From Pseudoalteromonas sp. H105 (GTDB lineage Bacteria; Pseudomonadota; Gammaproteobacteria; Enterobacterales; Alteromonadaceae), in the NCBI RefSeq assembly GCF_001469215.1, contig NZ_LOFH01000003.1, forward strand, positions 62,001 through 126,000: a stretch of DNA of 64,000 nt. The letters are read 5' to 3'. Under the pieces are notes generated by a model. It made no database searches. It saw only the letters and a program-made list of their open reading frames with translations, and had not been told where the DNA came from. This document shows positions 16,854 through 25,691 of the stretch, one piece after another. Numbering within the stretch: position 1 is the stretch's first letter; each line of letters starts with the position of its first letter. Made by a program: the position numbers and the translations under genes.

Positions 16854-18905
16854 TTAAAAGTTTAACGTAATCCCGATTGAAGGCAGCGGCATATCAGGAA
16901 ATTGATAGTCTTTTTCAAAATCACTGTAATCTATGTTGTACTCAAGTTCTTGCACCGTTTTTGAGCCGTAAACGTTAAGCACTTCGATATAAATAGTCGA
17001 TTCGAGACCAAATACTTGGGTTTGATAGTCTGCGCGAAGATCAAGCCTGTGATAGTTTCCCCATTGCTCAGCATTAAACTCGCCGTATTGAGGTATATAA
17101 AAGAGGGGTTGATTATTAGTTTCAGTATAGGGAGTCGCAGATTGCACCTGAGTATAACGTCGCCCGCTTTGAAAACGCCATTTCGCGCCAATTTGCCAAT
17201 TTTCGTTCCATTTATAATCCAGCACAAGGTTTGCAACCCAAGGTAAATCAAACTCAGAGTTAAATTGCTGATTGGTTAATGGGTTGTCGCGCTCTGTTTT
17301 ACTGTAGGCAATGCTTGCCCAGCCATACCAATCTTCTGATAACTGCTTATTTAGCAGCAGCTCTATACCGTACGATTCACCACTGGCGACATCATCAAAT
17401 GTTGGTGCGCCAGCCACATTCTGTGTTAAACGTCGCTTTTGTGCATCAGGGTTCGCAACGATTAAGTTATCTAGCTTTTTGTAAAATAGCTCTGTTTTTA
17501 ACCCGAGTCCTTGACCAAGGTTTGAGTCTAGGCTCAACGTGTAATGAGTCGATTCACTGGCTTCAAGTGTGGATTCGCCATATTGAGGAATTAAATATTG
17601 GTAGTCATCAACCAGTGTGTGATGAACACCGTAGCTAATGTTTAGTTTATGCTTATCGGTCACATCAAAGCCTATACGTGCGCGAGGCTCTAAATAACGT
17701 TGTGAATTGCTATCCGTTGCGAGGTACGCCAAACCAATGTTGTAATCCCAGCGAGGCGAAATGTCTCCCATGAGTGATGCATAGGCATGATAATCTCTTA
17801 CAGTAAACGAGCCTTGCTGCGAAAATGTGGGGTTGAAATAGCTGGGTGGGCACACTTCAAATTCAGTGTTGCATGGCAATAACCGACCACTGCTTACGTA
17901 ATCAATCTCACTTTGTTTGAGTTGAATACCAAAATCGAGGGTGAATGAATCAGCAATATATTGGTTATCTGATTTTACAATTATTTTTGTGATATCAGCA
18001 TCCCAGCGAAAAATGTCACCTTCTCGCTCTTGCTGGTTTTGTGTTAACACATTGACACTGCTGATTGACTCGAGGTTGTCGCCAGTGTATTGCCAACTGA
18101 TTGCTTGGCTATGAAAGTAACTTTGGTATCGTTCGCCAGAAGCTAAGTCAGGGTTTTTACCAATGTCGCGGCCGTCAGCATCAAATTCAATTTCAATGTA
18201 ATCTTTTGCGCCACTGGCGGTTGCACGTAACACATTATTGTTATCTATATCCCAGATTAGTTTTGCTTGGTAATCCCGGTTACGTGGTGGCACTGAAAAT
18301 GAAAAGTCCTCGTCTTCGATAAAGTTATCAACGTAGGTGTGCACTAAACTCTCTCTAAATGAAACGTAGAATGCGGCATCTGGCGAAATCGCTTGTTCAT
18401 ATAAAAAGCCACTGCGAAAAAAGCTCAAGTCAATTACATTGGTTGGCGTGTCAGGGCTTGGATCTCTTAATTGCGTTAATATGACCCCGCCATTTGCATT
18501 GGCATAGTTGCTCGCCCATGCGCCTGTTTTTAACTCAAAGCTTTCAATAAGCAGTGGGTTATAAATACTCAAACCATCGTTGTGAAAAATATACCCCATC
18601 TCTAACCCATCTGTTAGATAAAGGTTGTCGTTAGTTGAGCTGCCACGAATAGCCGGTTGTGCTACTGGGCCGCCAGTATTAGGGGTTGCTAAAACAACAC
18701 CAGGGAGTGCTTCTAAACCTTTGAGTGGATCGTTGCCTGTACCGGGTAGCGTTAATAATTTGTTCGAACTAATTTTAATGCCGTCTGGTTGAGGAGCCAC
18801 CACGGTAATGCTTTCCATCTCGTTTTGATTGTTGTCTGTTTGAGCCCAAGTGTGTGTACATATTAAGCTCACTAATACGGCGATTGTTGATTTAGTAAAT
18901 GTCAT
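16854..18905 (-). CDS. TonB-dependent receptor
   Basis: A 683-residue outer-membrane receptor. Signal peptide MTFTKSTIAVLVSLICTHTWAQ, then a TonB-box-like MESITVVAPQP, and a plug domain (about 45-160) with LKGLEALPGVVLATPN, PAIRGSSTNDNLYLTDGL and ANGGVILTQLRDPSP. The barrel follows to a terminal Phe (PSIGITLNF). The GxxxNDPLKGLEALPGV pattern belongs to receptors lacking a carboxypeptidase-like N-terminus. It is divergent from a LytTR membrane regulator with 80 bases between start codons, which suggests direct regulation. The ligand cannot be read from the sequence. Confidence 0.9.
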   Translation of the reverse strand: MTFTKSTIAVLVSLICTHTWAQTDNNQNEMESITVVAPQPDGIKISSNKLLTLPGTGNDPLKGLEALPGVVLATPNTGGPVAQPAIRGSSTNDNLYLTDGLEMGYIFHNDGLSIYNPLLIESFELKTGAWASNYANANGGVILTQLRDPSPDTPTNVIDLSFFRSGFLYEQAISPDAAFYVSFRESLVHTYVDNFIEDEDFSFSVPPRNRDYQAKLIWDIDNNNVLRATASGAKDYIEIEFDADGRDIGKNPDLASGERYQSYFHSQAISWQYTGDNLESISSVNVLTQNQQEREGDIFRWDADITKIIVKSDNQYIADSFTLDFGIQLKQSEIDYVSSGRLLPCNTEFEVCPPSYFNPTFSQQGSFTVRDYHAYASLMGDISPRWDYNIGLAYLATDSNSQRYLEPRARIGFDVTDKHKLNISYGVHHTLVDDYQYLIPQYGESTLEASESTHYTLSLDSNLGQGLGLKTELFYKKLDNLIVANPDAQKRRLTQNVAGAPTFDDVASGESYGIELLLNKQLSEDWYGWASIAYSKTERDNPLTNQQFNSEFDLPWVANLVLDYKWNENWQIGAKWRFQSGRRYTQVQSATPYTETNNQPLFYIPQYGEFNAEQWGNYHRLDLRADYQTQVFGLESTIYIEVLNVYGSKTVQELEYNIDYSDFEKDYQFPDMPLPSIGITLNF

Positions 18906-18985
18906 TTTTGCATCCTTTGTATGCGTTATTTAATAACAATAATTTACGGCTTAAATGATTTCTGGTTTAATTAACATATTGATTT

Positions 18986-19945
18986 ATGTATGAATGGGCA
19001 GTTTATTGTATGGATGGGCAGTTTCAGATTGGTGCGATAAGCCCATGGCGCTATTTTCTGTGTGTTGGCTTTGTTTTAGCGTGTATTTTAAGCGTCTCAG
19101 ATGACGACAATATACTGCCTTTTTGGTTGAATTTTATTGTTTGGCAAGGACAGGTTTTTTTAGCGTTAGGTTTTTTTATCACCACGCATACATTAATGAG
19201 AGGTGTGCTTAGTAAACAAAATAACTTTGTTAAGCTGATTGTTAGCGCATTAATTGCGGTGACACTTTATGTGCCAATTTCACTCCTTTTTGATGTGTAT
19301 ATAGAGCAAGAAACACCTTACAGCATTGGCGCCTTAATCGAAGAGTGGCAAAATATGGTTCCCCCCGCGCTGATATCATGGATTGCGATTAATTTGCCTT
19401 GGGTCCTCGGATTTAAAATTGAGTCCACCCATAAACAAGCAACTGAAGTGCAACAACCAAACACGCCAAATATGGACTTCACGACGAAGCAACCTGAGAG
19501 GGGGCGTTCACATCAAGGTAGCAGCAGTGACACTGGCGGGGCATTAACACAATCAGTGACCCCAGAGACAGTCAGCAACAATGCCGTTGAACTTTCAACA
19601 AATGAAGAGACACAAAGCCGTGCGCAACAATTTTTGCAATTGGCAAACATTAACGCTATTTCAGAGCTTATTTACCTTAAAGCTGAGTTACATTATTTAA
19701 ATGTTGTGTTGGAATCAGGAAGTCACTTAATTTTATACAACCTCAAAGATGCCATAGACGATATTAGTTCACTGTCGCCAGAGCTTGCATTTGGACAAAC
19801 TCACAGAAGCTATTGGGTCAATACTGCCCATATTCACTCATTAGAAAAAAAGAACCGAGAAGGGGCATTGAAAATGTCAAATCAAACCTGTGTGCCAGTC
19901 AGTCGTACACACATGAGCAAGGTTAAGTCTTGGCTTAAAAAGTAA
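18986..19945 (+). CDS. LytTR transcriptional regulator with N-terminal membrane domain
   Basis: A 319-residue regulator. Residues about 22-145 hold four hydrophobic segments (FLCVGFVLACIL, FLALGFFITTHTLM, LIVSALIAVTLYVPISLLF, and APPALISW-like WIAINLPWVLGF). A polar low-complexity linker (about 150-215) is followed by a C-terminal LytTR domain: ISELIYLKAELHYLNVVLES, then FGQTHRSYWVNTAHIHSLEK and VPVSRTHMSKVKSWL. Met codons at 18986 and 19010 are both in frame and neither has a good Shine-Dalgarno, so the start is uncertain. It probably regulates the divergent receptor gene. There is no receiver domain, so the membrane part is presumably the sensor. Confidence 0.85.
   Translation: MYEWAVYCMDGQFQIGAISPWRYFLCVGFVLACILSVSDDDNILPFWLNFIVWQGQVFLALGFFITTHTLMRGVLSKQNNFVKLIVSALIAVTLYVPISLLFDVYIEQETPYSIGALIEEWQNMVPPALISWIAINLPWVLGFKIESTHKQATEVQQPNTPNMDFTTKQPERGRSHQGSSSDTGGALTQSVTPETVSNNAVELSTNEETQSRAQQFLQLANINAISELIYLKAELHYLNVVLESGSHLILYNLKDAIDDISSLSPELAFGQTHRSYWVNTAHIHSLEKKNREGALKMSNQTCVPVSRTHMSKVKSWLKK
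18990..19024 (+). promoter_or_regulatory. 20-bp-spaced direct repeat, candidate LytTR operator
   Basis: ATGAATGGGCAGTTT (18990-19004) recurs as ATGGATGGGCAGTTT (19010-19024), 14 of 15 bases identical, with starts exactly 20 bases apart. LytTR proteins bind pairs of direct half-sites about two helical turns apart, and the adjoining gene encodes a LytTR protein. The repeat overlaps the proposed start region of that gene, so it could instead be a small duplication of coding DNA. Confidence 0.4.
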
Positions 19946-20416
19946 CAAAAGCGAAAGAAGCACTATTAATTAGAATTGATCAGTGTTGATTTTACTCGTT
20001 TGATTCAAGAGCGGTGTGTGCTTATTTTACATACTGCTGCGAACCTAGTCATGACATTGACGGGTGTAACTACGCGCTTTTATTTAGCCTGAAGCTATGT
20101 TTTGTGCCTATATTTGTCTCGTTTTTTCAGTGATCATACATGGTAATTCCGTGGTTAATGGATACACATCACCAGCCCTTTAAGCACTATTTAGTGTCAC
20201 TATTGTTTGCCATCTTATTTTAAATTTATCACTGCTACGCACTTTAAAGCTCACCATTAACCCATGCCTATTAATATAAAAAACTAATGATTTGGAGTGA
20301 AAAAGCATACAAAGTTAAATAAATGTAAATCAAACCTTGCGTTTGACCCTGTGTAGTCTACTTTCTGATCGGAGGTCACACCTCCAACCTGATAACTACA
20401 ATCAACAGGAATACAC
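19946..20416. promoter_or_regulatory. Intergenic region with palindrome upstream of the lipase gene
   Basis: No gene is apparent in these 470 bases. The notable element is GGAGGTCACACCTCC at 20371-20385, a perfect 6-bp inverted repeat with a 3-base centre, 32 bases before the lipase start. It may be an operator or a hairpin in the mRNA leader; the first arm is itself a strong Shine-Dalgarno-like string, but it lies too far from the start to act as one. Confidence 0.35.
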
Positions 20417-21283
20417 ATGAAAATAAAAACATGCTTATTAATGCCTGCTCTAACACTCGCAGCTGGCTTAAGCCACGGCGCATTTGCCGAACAAGGGATT
20501 GCATTTGTGCATGGTACAGGTGAACAAACCGATGCATACAATGACTATTGGACGGGCAGCTTTGTTAATACTGTACGCCAAGGCTTGCCTAACACTAATA
20601 ATTACACAGTGATAAATTGTGATTTTGAGCAATATATGTGGGCCGATGGCGCTGCTGGCTGCTTAGCAGGGCAACTCACCTCATTTATCAATAATAAAAA
20701 TATTACAGAGCTAACCCTCATTACCCATTCTAATGGTGGCAATGTGGTGCGGTGGATCTTATCTAACCCAACGTTTGATAGCCGCTATGCAAATATCATT
20801 AATAAAGTAACGCACACCATTGCGCTTGCTCCCTCAAGTGGTGGTACACCTTTGGCTGATGCCGTTGTTGCGGGTAACTCTTTTGAGCAAAGCTTAGGTT
20901 GGCTATTGGGTTATGGCAGTGATGCAGTAAAACAACAGCAAGTATCTTGGATGGCATCGTATAACGCGCAGTGGCTATATGGCACACCGAATCGTCCAAG
21001 TTTACCTTCTCGTTTTGAAGCTGTGGTCGGGAGTGATGTTGATTCTGCCGTTTGGGATAGTGATAGCTATTGCGGCGGATATCAAAACCAAGTTGCACTT
21101 GAAGTCACACAAAATTGGTTAGACAGTTGCTCTGATGGCTTTTTAAATTGTAGCTCTCAGTCGTTAGCGGGTTCGGTGTGGTTTAAAGACAAATCACAAA
21201 CGCGTGGCAGTGAACCTTTAAGTCATCAACAAAGCCGCCGTAATTGCTTTGGCTTACCAGACCTGCTTAAAAATCGAATTTAG
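20417..21283 (+). CDS. Secreted alpha/beta-hydrolase lipase-like enzyme
   Basis: A 288-residue exported protein with signal peptide MKIKTCLLMPALTLAAGLSHGAFA. The mature part opens IAFVHGTGEQ (oxyanion loop, HG). The nucleophile elbow reads LITHSNGGNVVRWI, with Thr where GxSxG lipases have Gly and Ser as nucleophile. APSSGGTPLAD, VVGSDVDSAVWDSD and the late DLL region supply the candidate acid. Three or more Cys pairs suggest disulfides in the periplasm or outside the cell. It ends 10 bases before the DUF4785-like gene, so the two are probably one operon. Substrate (lipid or ester) is inferred only from fold. Confidence 0.75.
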   Translation: MKIKTCLLMPALTLAAGLSHGAFAEQGIAFVHGTGEQTDAYNDYWTGSFVNTVRQGLPNTNNYTVINCDFEQYMWADGAAGCLAGQLTSFINNKNITELTLITHSNGGNVVRWILSNPTFDSRYANIINKVTHTIALAPSSGGTPLADAVVAGNSFEQSLGWLLGYGSDAVKQQQVSWMASYNAQWLYGTPNRPSLPSRFEAVVGSDVDSAVWDSDSYCGGYQNQVALEVTQNWLDSCSDGFLNCSSQSLAGSVWFKDKSQTRGSEPLSHQQSRRNCFGLPDLLKNRI

Positions 21284-21293
21284 GAGTTAGATA

Positions 21294-22379
21294 ATGATTA
21301 AAAAAATAACTACGTTATGTGCTGCAATAATGCTTGTGAACGCTGCGGCAAATGCGAATGAGCAAACAGTTTATCAATTTCCTCAGGTTCAGCCGGCGTC
21401 AGCTGCGCCGTTGCAGATCCTTGAAAAAGACAGTGTGGAGTATTGGCAGCGAGTGACCGGAAAAGAACTAAAACGTGGTGTGCCCGTGTTTGTTAATCAA
21501 GCGGAGCATTTTATTCGTATTGCCCCTAAAGCACGCTTTGATAGCGGCGAAGTGATGAAACCCCATCAATTGCAAGTTGATATGTTTTCAGTTCGTGATG
21601 AGAGTGCGCGGCAAATGCCAATGCAGGCTATTGCTGCGCGTGAGCAAATGCAAAACGCAGGGTTTAGAGATGGTAGTGTTGGGCTCAAATTAGGGCAAGT
21701 TAACGGCAAAGCGATGCTACAAACACGCCAAGCGCTCGGTGATCAAGATACATATTTGGTGCACGTTATTGAAAAAGGGTCGCGAAGTGCGTTGCGTGCT
21801 AAAACCCAGTTTAAATTAAAAGAACAACAACAGCGCTTGAGCATAAACCTCAGTATGGGGAAAAAACAAATCAAAGATAGTGATGTAGAGTTAGCTTTAT
21901 TTAGCCCTAGTGGTGAGCAACTCGAGGTACGTTATGAAAAAGGTGAGGCAGTATTCACTTACCCGCTTGAAACAATAGGTGCCGCAAAAGGATATTATGA
22001 ATTGGAGGCAAATATCAAAACCAATGCAAGTGGTAAAACAATAAAACGTTCTATAAAAATGCCGTTTGTACACAGTGCTGATACTATCACGATGGGTAAA
22101 GCTAGCGTGATGTCTTTAGGGCGTAATCACTTCCAAGCACAGGTTCCTGTTGATGTTACTGACGCTGGGCGCTTTGCTATTCGCGCGACACTGACTGGAA
22201 CAGACAGTAAGGGGGAGAGGGTAAAACTGGCAACGGTAGAGGTTGCTAAGCAGATCGAGGGGCATGGTCAATTTATGATGCCATTTTCCTCTGTTCGAAC
22301 AGCTAACCCGCCCTTTGAACTCACTGATATTGAGTTAACAGACCAAACTCGCATGTTAAAGTTTGCGCCTGAGCTATAA
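21294..22379 (+). CDS. DUF4785-like exported protein
   Basis: A 361-residue exported protein with signal peptide MIKKITTLCAAIMLVNAAANA. The N-terminal part contains EYWQRVTGKELKRGVPVFVN, which I associate with the DUF4785 family. The middle and C-terminal thirds (about 160-361) look like two immunoglobulin-like beta-sandwich domains. GGAGTTAG precedes the start. The gene follows the lipase gene with 10 bases between, so it may assist folding, export or activity of the lipase. No direct evidence for this is in the sequence. Confidence 0.65.
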   Translation: MIKKITTLCAAIMLVNAAANANEQTVYQFPQVQPASAAPLQILEKDSVEYWQRVTGKELKRGVPVFVNQAEHFIRIAPKARFDSGEVMKPHQLQVDMFSVRDESARQMPMQAIAAREQMQNAGFRDGSVGLKLGQVNGKAMLQTRQALGDQDTYLVHVIEKGSRSALRAKTQFKLKEQQQRLSINLSMGKKQIKDSDVELALFSPSGEQLEVRYEKGEAVFTYPLETIGAAKGYYELEANIKTNASGKTIKRSIKMPFVHSADTITMGKASVMSLGRNHFQAQVPVDVTDAGRFAIRATLTGTDSKGERVKLATVEVAKQIEGHGQFMMPFSSVRTANPPFELTDIELTDQTRMLKFAPEL

Positions 22380-22401
22380 ACAAGTGTGACGTAGGTACTT
22401 A

Positions 22402-22436
22402 TAAAAGCCGGTACATAACGAAGTGACCGGCTTTTA
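22402..22436 (+). terminator. Terminator of the lipase/DUF4785 operon
   Basis: TAAAAGCCGGT (22402-22412) and ACCGGCTTTTA (22426-22436) form a perfect 11-bp stem with a T-run in the 3' arm, 22 bases after the stop codon. The rest of the 370-base gap to the next gene shows no ORF. Confidence 0.85.
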
Positions 22437-22752
22437 TGTGTGCGGTACACCCGTAACAAAAACGTGTAAACGCGGGCGATAAAGTGCCGTGTTATGCAAC
22501 ATCTTCGGTAAAAAGCAAGCTGTGCTTGTTGTGTAGTCACTAAAATTACGGCCGTTCAACTCTTTGTTTCTCTGTGTCGGGCCGCTTGTATGTTAGATGA
22601 ATGTGTCCTATCTTTTTACAGAGCCTTATACTAAACACTAAGGCTACCTAAGTCTTTTTAGTTCGCACTGTTAAGACGCCTCAATAATTAGTTTGGCTTA
22701 AAATGTTGTGCTTATTTACTTTGCAAATTAAGCGCAGTATGGAGTTGCCTCG

Positions 22753-25086
22753 ATGTCACCAAAATTAACAAGAAAAGATATTCCTCCTCTTTTAGCCATC
22801 GCTATTGCAGACAGCAGTTCAGTGCTTATTCGGTTATCGAATACACAAAAAGAGTGCATTTATTTAAATGACACATGGCTGAGTTATACCGGCAACACAC
22901 TTGAAGAAGAATATGGTTTTGGCTGGGTTAAAGGGGTACATAAAGATGACCTTCAACGTTGCTTACACATTTATGAAACGGCTTTTGACGCGTGTCAACC
23001 ATTTTCAATGACCTATCGGTTAAAAAAAGCCGATGGTACATTTGGTGTAATTAAAGATGATGGAAAGCCATACTTTGACGAACATGGCGTATTTCAAGGA
23101 TATGTCGGTTCTTGTTATGACATCACCAGTCATGTAGAAACGGTGGAAGCCCTTAAAAGTCACAAGCTTGCGCTTGAGGATGCCAATCTGAGATTGACCG
23201 AAGCTATTAAAGCAAGCCAAGTCGCTATTTGGGACTGGGATATCGTTAACGATGTGCTGGTTTGGGATGATTTGATGTTTAGTATCTACGGTATCCACAA
23301 AGAGGCTACGTTGAGCACCGTTGATTTATGGAAAAGGGCATTACACCCAGATGATAAGGCATACGCCATTTTATCTTTACAAAACGCGGTAAAGGGCATT
23401 TATAATTATGATATGGAGTTTCGTATTATCCGCCCTGACACAACAGTGCGCGTTATTAAGGCGGATGCGACCGTTATATTTGATGCACAACGCAATCCTA
23501 TTCGAGTTGTTGGCACAAATATAGACATAACAAGTCGTAAGGCCGATGAGCATAAAATAGTGCAGTTAGAAAAGCGTAATCAGGCATTATTAGATTATTC
23601 GCCAGTCTGTCATAAAATTATTGATTTAGATTTTAAGCTGAGGTTTATGAACCTAAATGGGTTTAACATGCTGAGCTTGCCAGTCAATGATGATTGGTTT
23701 GGGCAGCCCTATCCATTTGCGTTTTTCCCCGACAGTGCCATAGAGCAAATGGAGCAAAAATTAGCACAGGTGAAGTCGAGTAAGCAGCGTGTTGCTTTTG
23801 ATGCCTTTACTCACGATAGCAAAGGCAATGAGGTATGGCTGCACCATAATATTATTCCTATTTTTAAAAATGATACAAACGAGCTAGATTATTTAACCGT
23901 CGTTTCGGCTGACATATCTGAGCAAAAAGACATGCAATTGCAGTTGCTGCATCGTGAAAAAATGGATGCAATTGGTCAGCTTGCTGGTGGAGTCGCGCAT
24001 GATTTTAATAATCAGCTAGCAAGTATTTTGGGATATGCACAACTGCTTGAAGCTGAAATGCACAGTGATAAAGCGAGATCGTATATTTCAAAAATCATTT
24101 CAGCAGCAGAGCGATCCAGTGATTTAACAAAGCAAATGCTGGCATTTTCAAGAAAGCAAAAGCTGATATTAGAACCCGTTGATATCCACAGTGAGTTAAC
24201 AAATACAATAGACTTACTTGCTCATTCGACGGATAAAATAATTACCTATCAAACGACGTTAAACGCTAATAAATACATTGTCACTGGTGATAAATCGCAT
24301 ATTCAAAGTGCTTTTTTGAATTTAGCTATTAATGCGGCTCATGCGATGCCTGATGGCGGTGAGTTATCTATTTCGAGCCAAAATGTCGATAAAATTGAAG
24401 AGTCATCACTTTCTTTGGTTGAGCAAGCTGAATCTGAAGAGTATATAAAAATTACGTTCAAGGATGAAGGCATAGGTATATCGGAGCAAGACATATCAAA
24501 GATTTTTGAACCCTTTTTTACTACTAAAGAACTTGGAAAGGGTACCGGGATGGGGCTTGCGTCAGTTTATGGTACGGTGCAAAAACATGCTGGTGTTATT
24601 GGGGTAGAAAGTCAGCTCGGTATCGGCACGTCGTTTTATGTGTATTTGCCTATTAGTTATGAATTTGCACAGGAGGGGGTGACTGAATGCAATAATGCCC
24701 CAAAGCAGGCTGCGAAGAGTGACCAATGCATTCTTATTGCAGATGATGAAGACGATTTAAGAAACATGCTTGAAAATGCTTTATCGGCATCGGGTTATAA
24801 AGTGCTTAGTGCCCAGAATGGGCTAGAATGTGTTGAAACTTATATGGCTCATAGCCAAAATATTGATCTTATTATTTTAGATATGTCGATGCCTGTTATG
24901 AGTGGGGATGAGGCGTTTAAAAAAATTAGAAACATTAATCCCAAGTGCAAAGTTATAATAGCGTCGGGTTACGACAGTAACTCAGCGTCTATAAAACTAG
25001 AGTCGGTTGGTATTTCAGACGTACTAGAAAAGCCTTTTAAATTAGAAGCGCTCTATTCGACGGTAAGAAAAGTATTAGCTTCATAG
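22753..25086 (+). CDS. Hybrid histidine kinase: PAS-PAS-PAS-HisKA-HATPase-REC
   Basis: A 777-residue soluble hybrid kinase with no membrane segments. Three PAS-type modules occupy about 15-125, 140-265 and 275-395; the first two end in PAC-like YVGSCYDIT and VVGTNIDIT. HisKA has LAGGVAHDFNNQLASILGYAQLL with the CckA-type HDFNN phosphorylation site. HATPase_c shows AINAAHAMPDGG, FKDEGIGIS, EPFFTTKELGKGTGMGL. A receiver closes the protein (ILIADDEDDLRNML, phospho-Asp in LIILDMSMPVMSG, Lys in EKPF). GGAG is 9 bases before the start. The last 34 bases overlap a truncated minus-strand gene. Confidence 0.93.
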   Translation: MSPKLTRKDIPPLLAIAIADSSSVLIRLSNTQKECIYLNDTWLSYTGNTLEEEYGFGWVKGVHKDDLQRCLHIYETAFDACQPFSMTYRLKKADGTFGVIKDDGKPYFDEHGVFQGYVGSCYDITSHVETVEALKSHKLALEDANLRLTEAIKASQVAIWDWDIVNDVLVWDDLMFSIYGIHKEATLSTVDLWKRALHPDDKAYAILSLQNAVKGIYNYDMEFRIIRPDTTVRVIKADATVIFDAQRNPIRVVGTNIDITSRKADEHKIVQLEKRNQALLDYSPVCHKIIDLDFKLRFMNLNGFNMLSLPVNDDWFGQPYPFAFFPDSAIEQMEQKLAQVKSSKQRVAFDAFTHDSKGNEVWLHHNIIPIFKNDTNELDYLTVVSADISEQKDMQLQLLHREKMDAIGQLAGGVAHDFNNQLASILGYAQLLEAEMHSDKARSYISKIISAAERSSDLTKQMLAFSRKQKLILEPVDIHSELTNTIDLLAHSTDKIITYQTTLNANKYIVTGDKSHIQSAFLNLAINAAHAMPDGGELSISSQNVDKIEESSLSLVEQAESEEYIKITFKDEGIGISEQDISKIFEPFFTTKELGKGTGMGLASVYGTVQKHAGVIGVESQLGIGTSFYVYLPISYEFAQEGVTECNNAPKQAAKSDQCILIADDEDDLRNMLENALSASGYKVLSAQNGLECVETYMAHSQNIDLIILDMSMPVMSGDEAFKKIRNINPKCKVIIASGYDSNSASIKLESVGISDVLEKPFKLEALYSTVRKVLAS

Positions 25087-25331
25087 CCAGATGCTTGGAT
25101 AAAGTGACGAAACTCTCTGACGGTGACTTCATACTTTCCTAAGCTAAACTCAGGTAGCGTTACCTTATGAACAGGTTGGGCATCTTCTTTATCTATATCG
25201 CCCATCTGAAACGTGCCCGCCGGGATAGTGACCATGATGGGTTCAATCACATCACTGGTATTTTCGTTTGCATAAAGCACAGGGCTATTAACTGATAAAA
25301 AGAGAGGGATTATTAATGTGTTTAGTTTCAT
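25053..25331 (-). pseudogene. Truncated formylglycine-generating-enzyme-like (SUMF1) gene
   Basis: The N-terminus is intact: a good AAGGAA ribosome-binding site, signal peptide MKLNTLIIPLFLSVNSPVLYAN, and then the family opening MVTIPAGTFQMGD, KVTLPEFSLGKYEVTVREF and FIQASGYEA. FGE-sulfatase (PF03781) domains are normally 200 residues or more, but this one stops at 92, and the last residues are encoded by the complement of the kinase gene's end. A deletion or rearrangement has apparently removed the remainder exactly at the 3' end of the hybrid kinase gene. Confidence 0.8.
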
Positions 25332-25691
25332 TTAGTTTTCCTTTTTAATGAGTGTGAAATAATGAAAAACTAAGCACTAAAAGTCTTATAAAAAATCTAA
25401 ATCTCTCTAAAAATAGAAAAACCTAACTATTATTTTCAAAAAAACAGCTAAATTTCTTTTTTAGTTGTAAATTTATGTTTTAAGAGGTGGTTGTATTTAC
25501 CCTTTCTTTTTTAAACCTAAACGCTAAAAATAAATGGCGATCCATCAGGGCTAAATCCTATGTATGAATGGTTTTATCTGAACACATCAATATGCTTGTT
25601 AGTAAACTTACAAGGGGCTTAGCCAACTTTAAAATGGGGAAGGTATAAATCTTATCGCACTATTTTTTAAATTTTGAATTAAAGGTGTTAA
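25332..25691. other. AT-rich intergenic region
   Basis: About 360 very AT-rich bases separate the truncated SUMF1-like gene from the LytTR gene. Several A and T tracts are present. No ORF, terminator stem or repeat of note was found. The segment next to 25331 must contain the promoter of the truncated gene if it is still transcribed. Confidence 0.5.
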
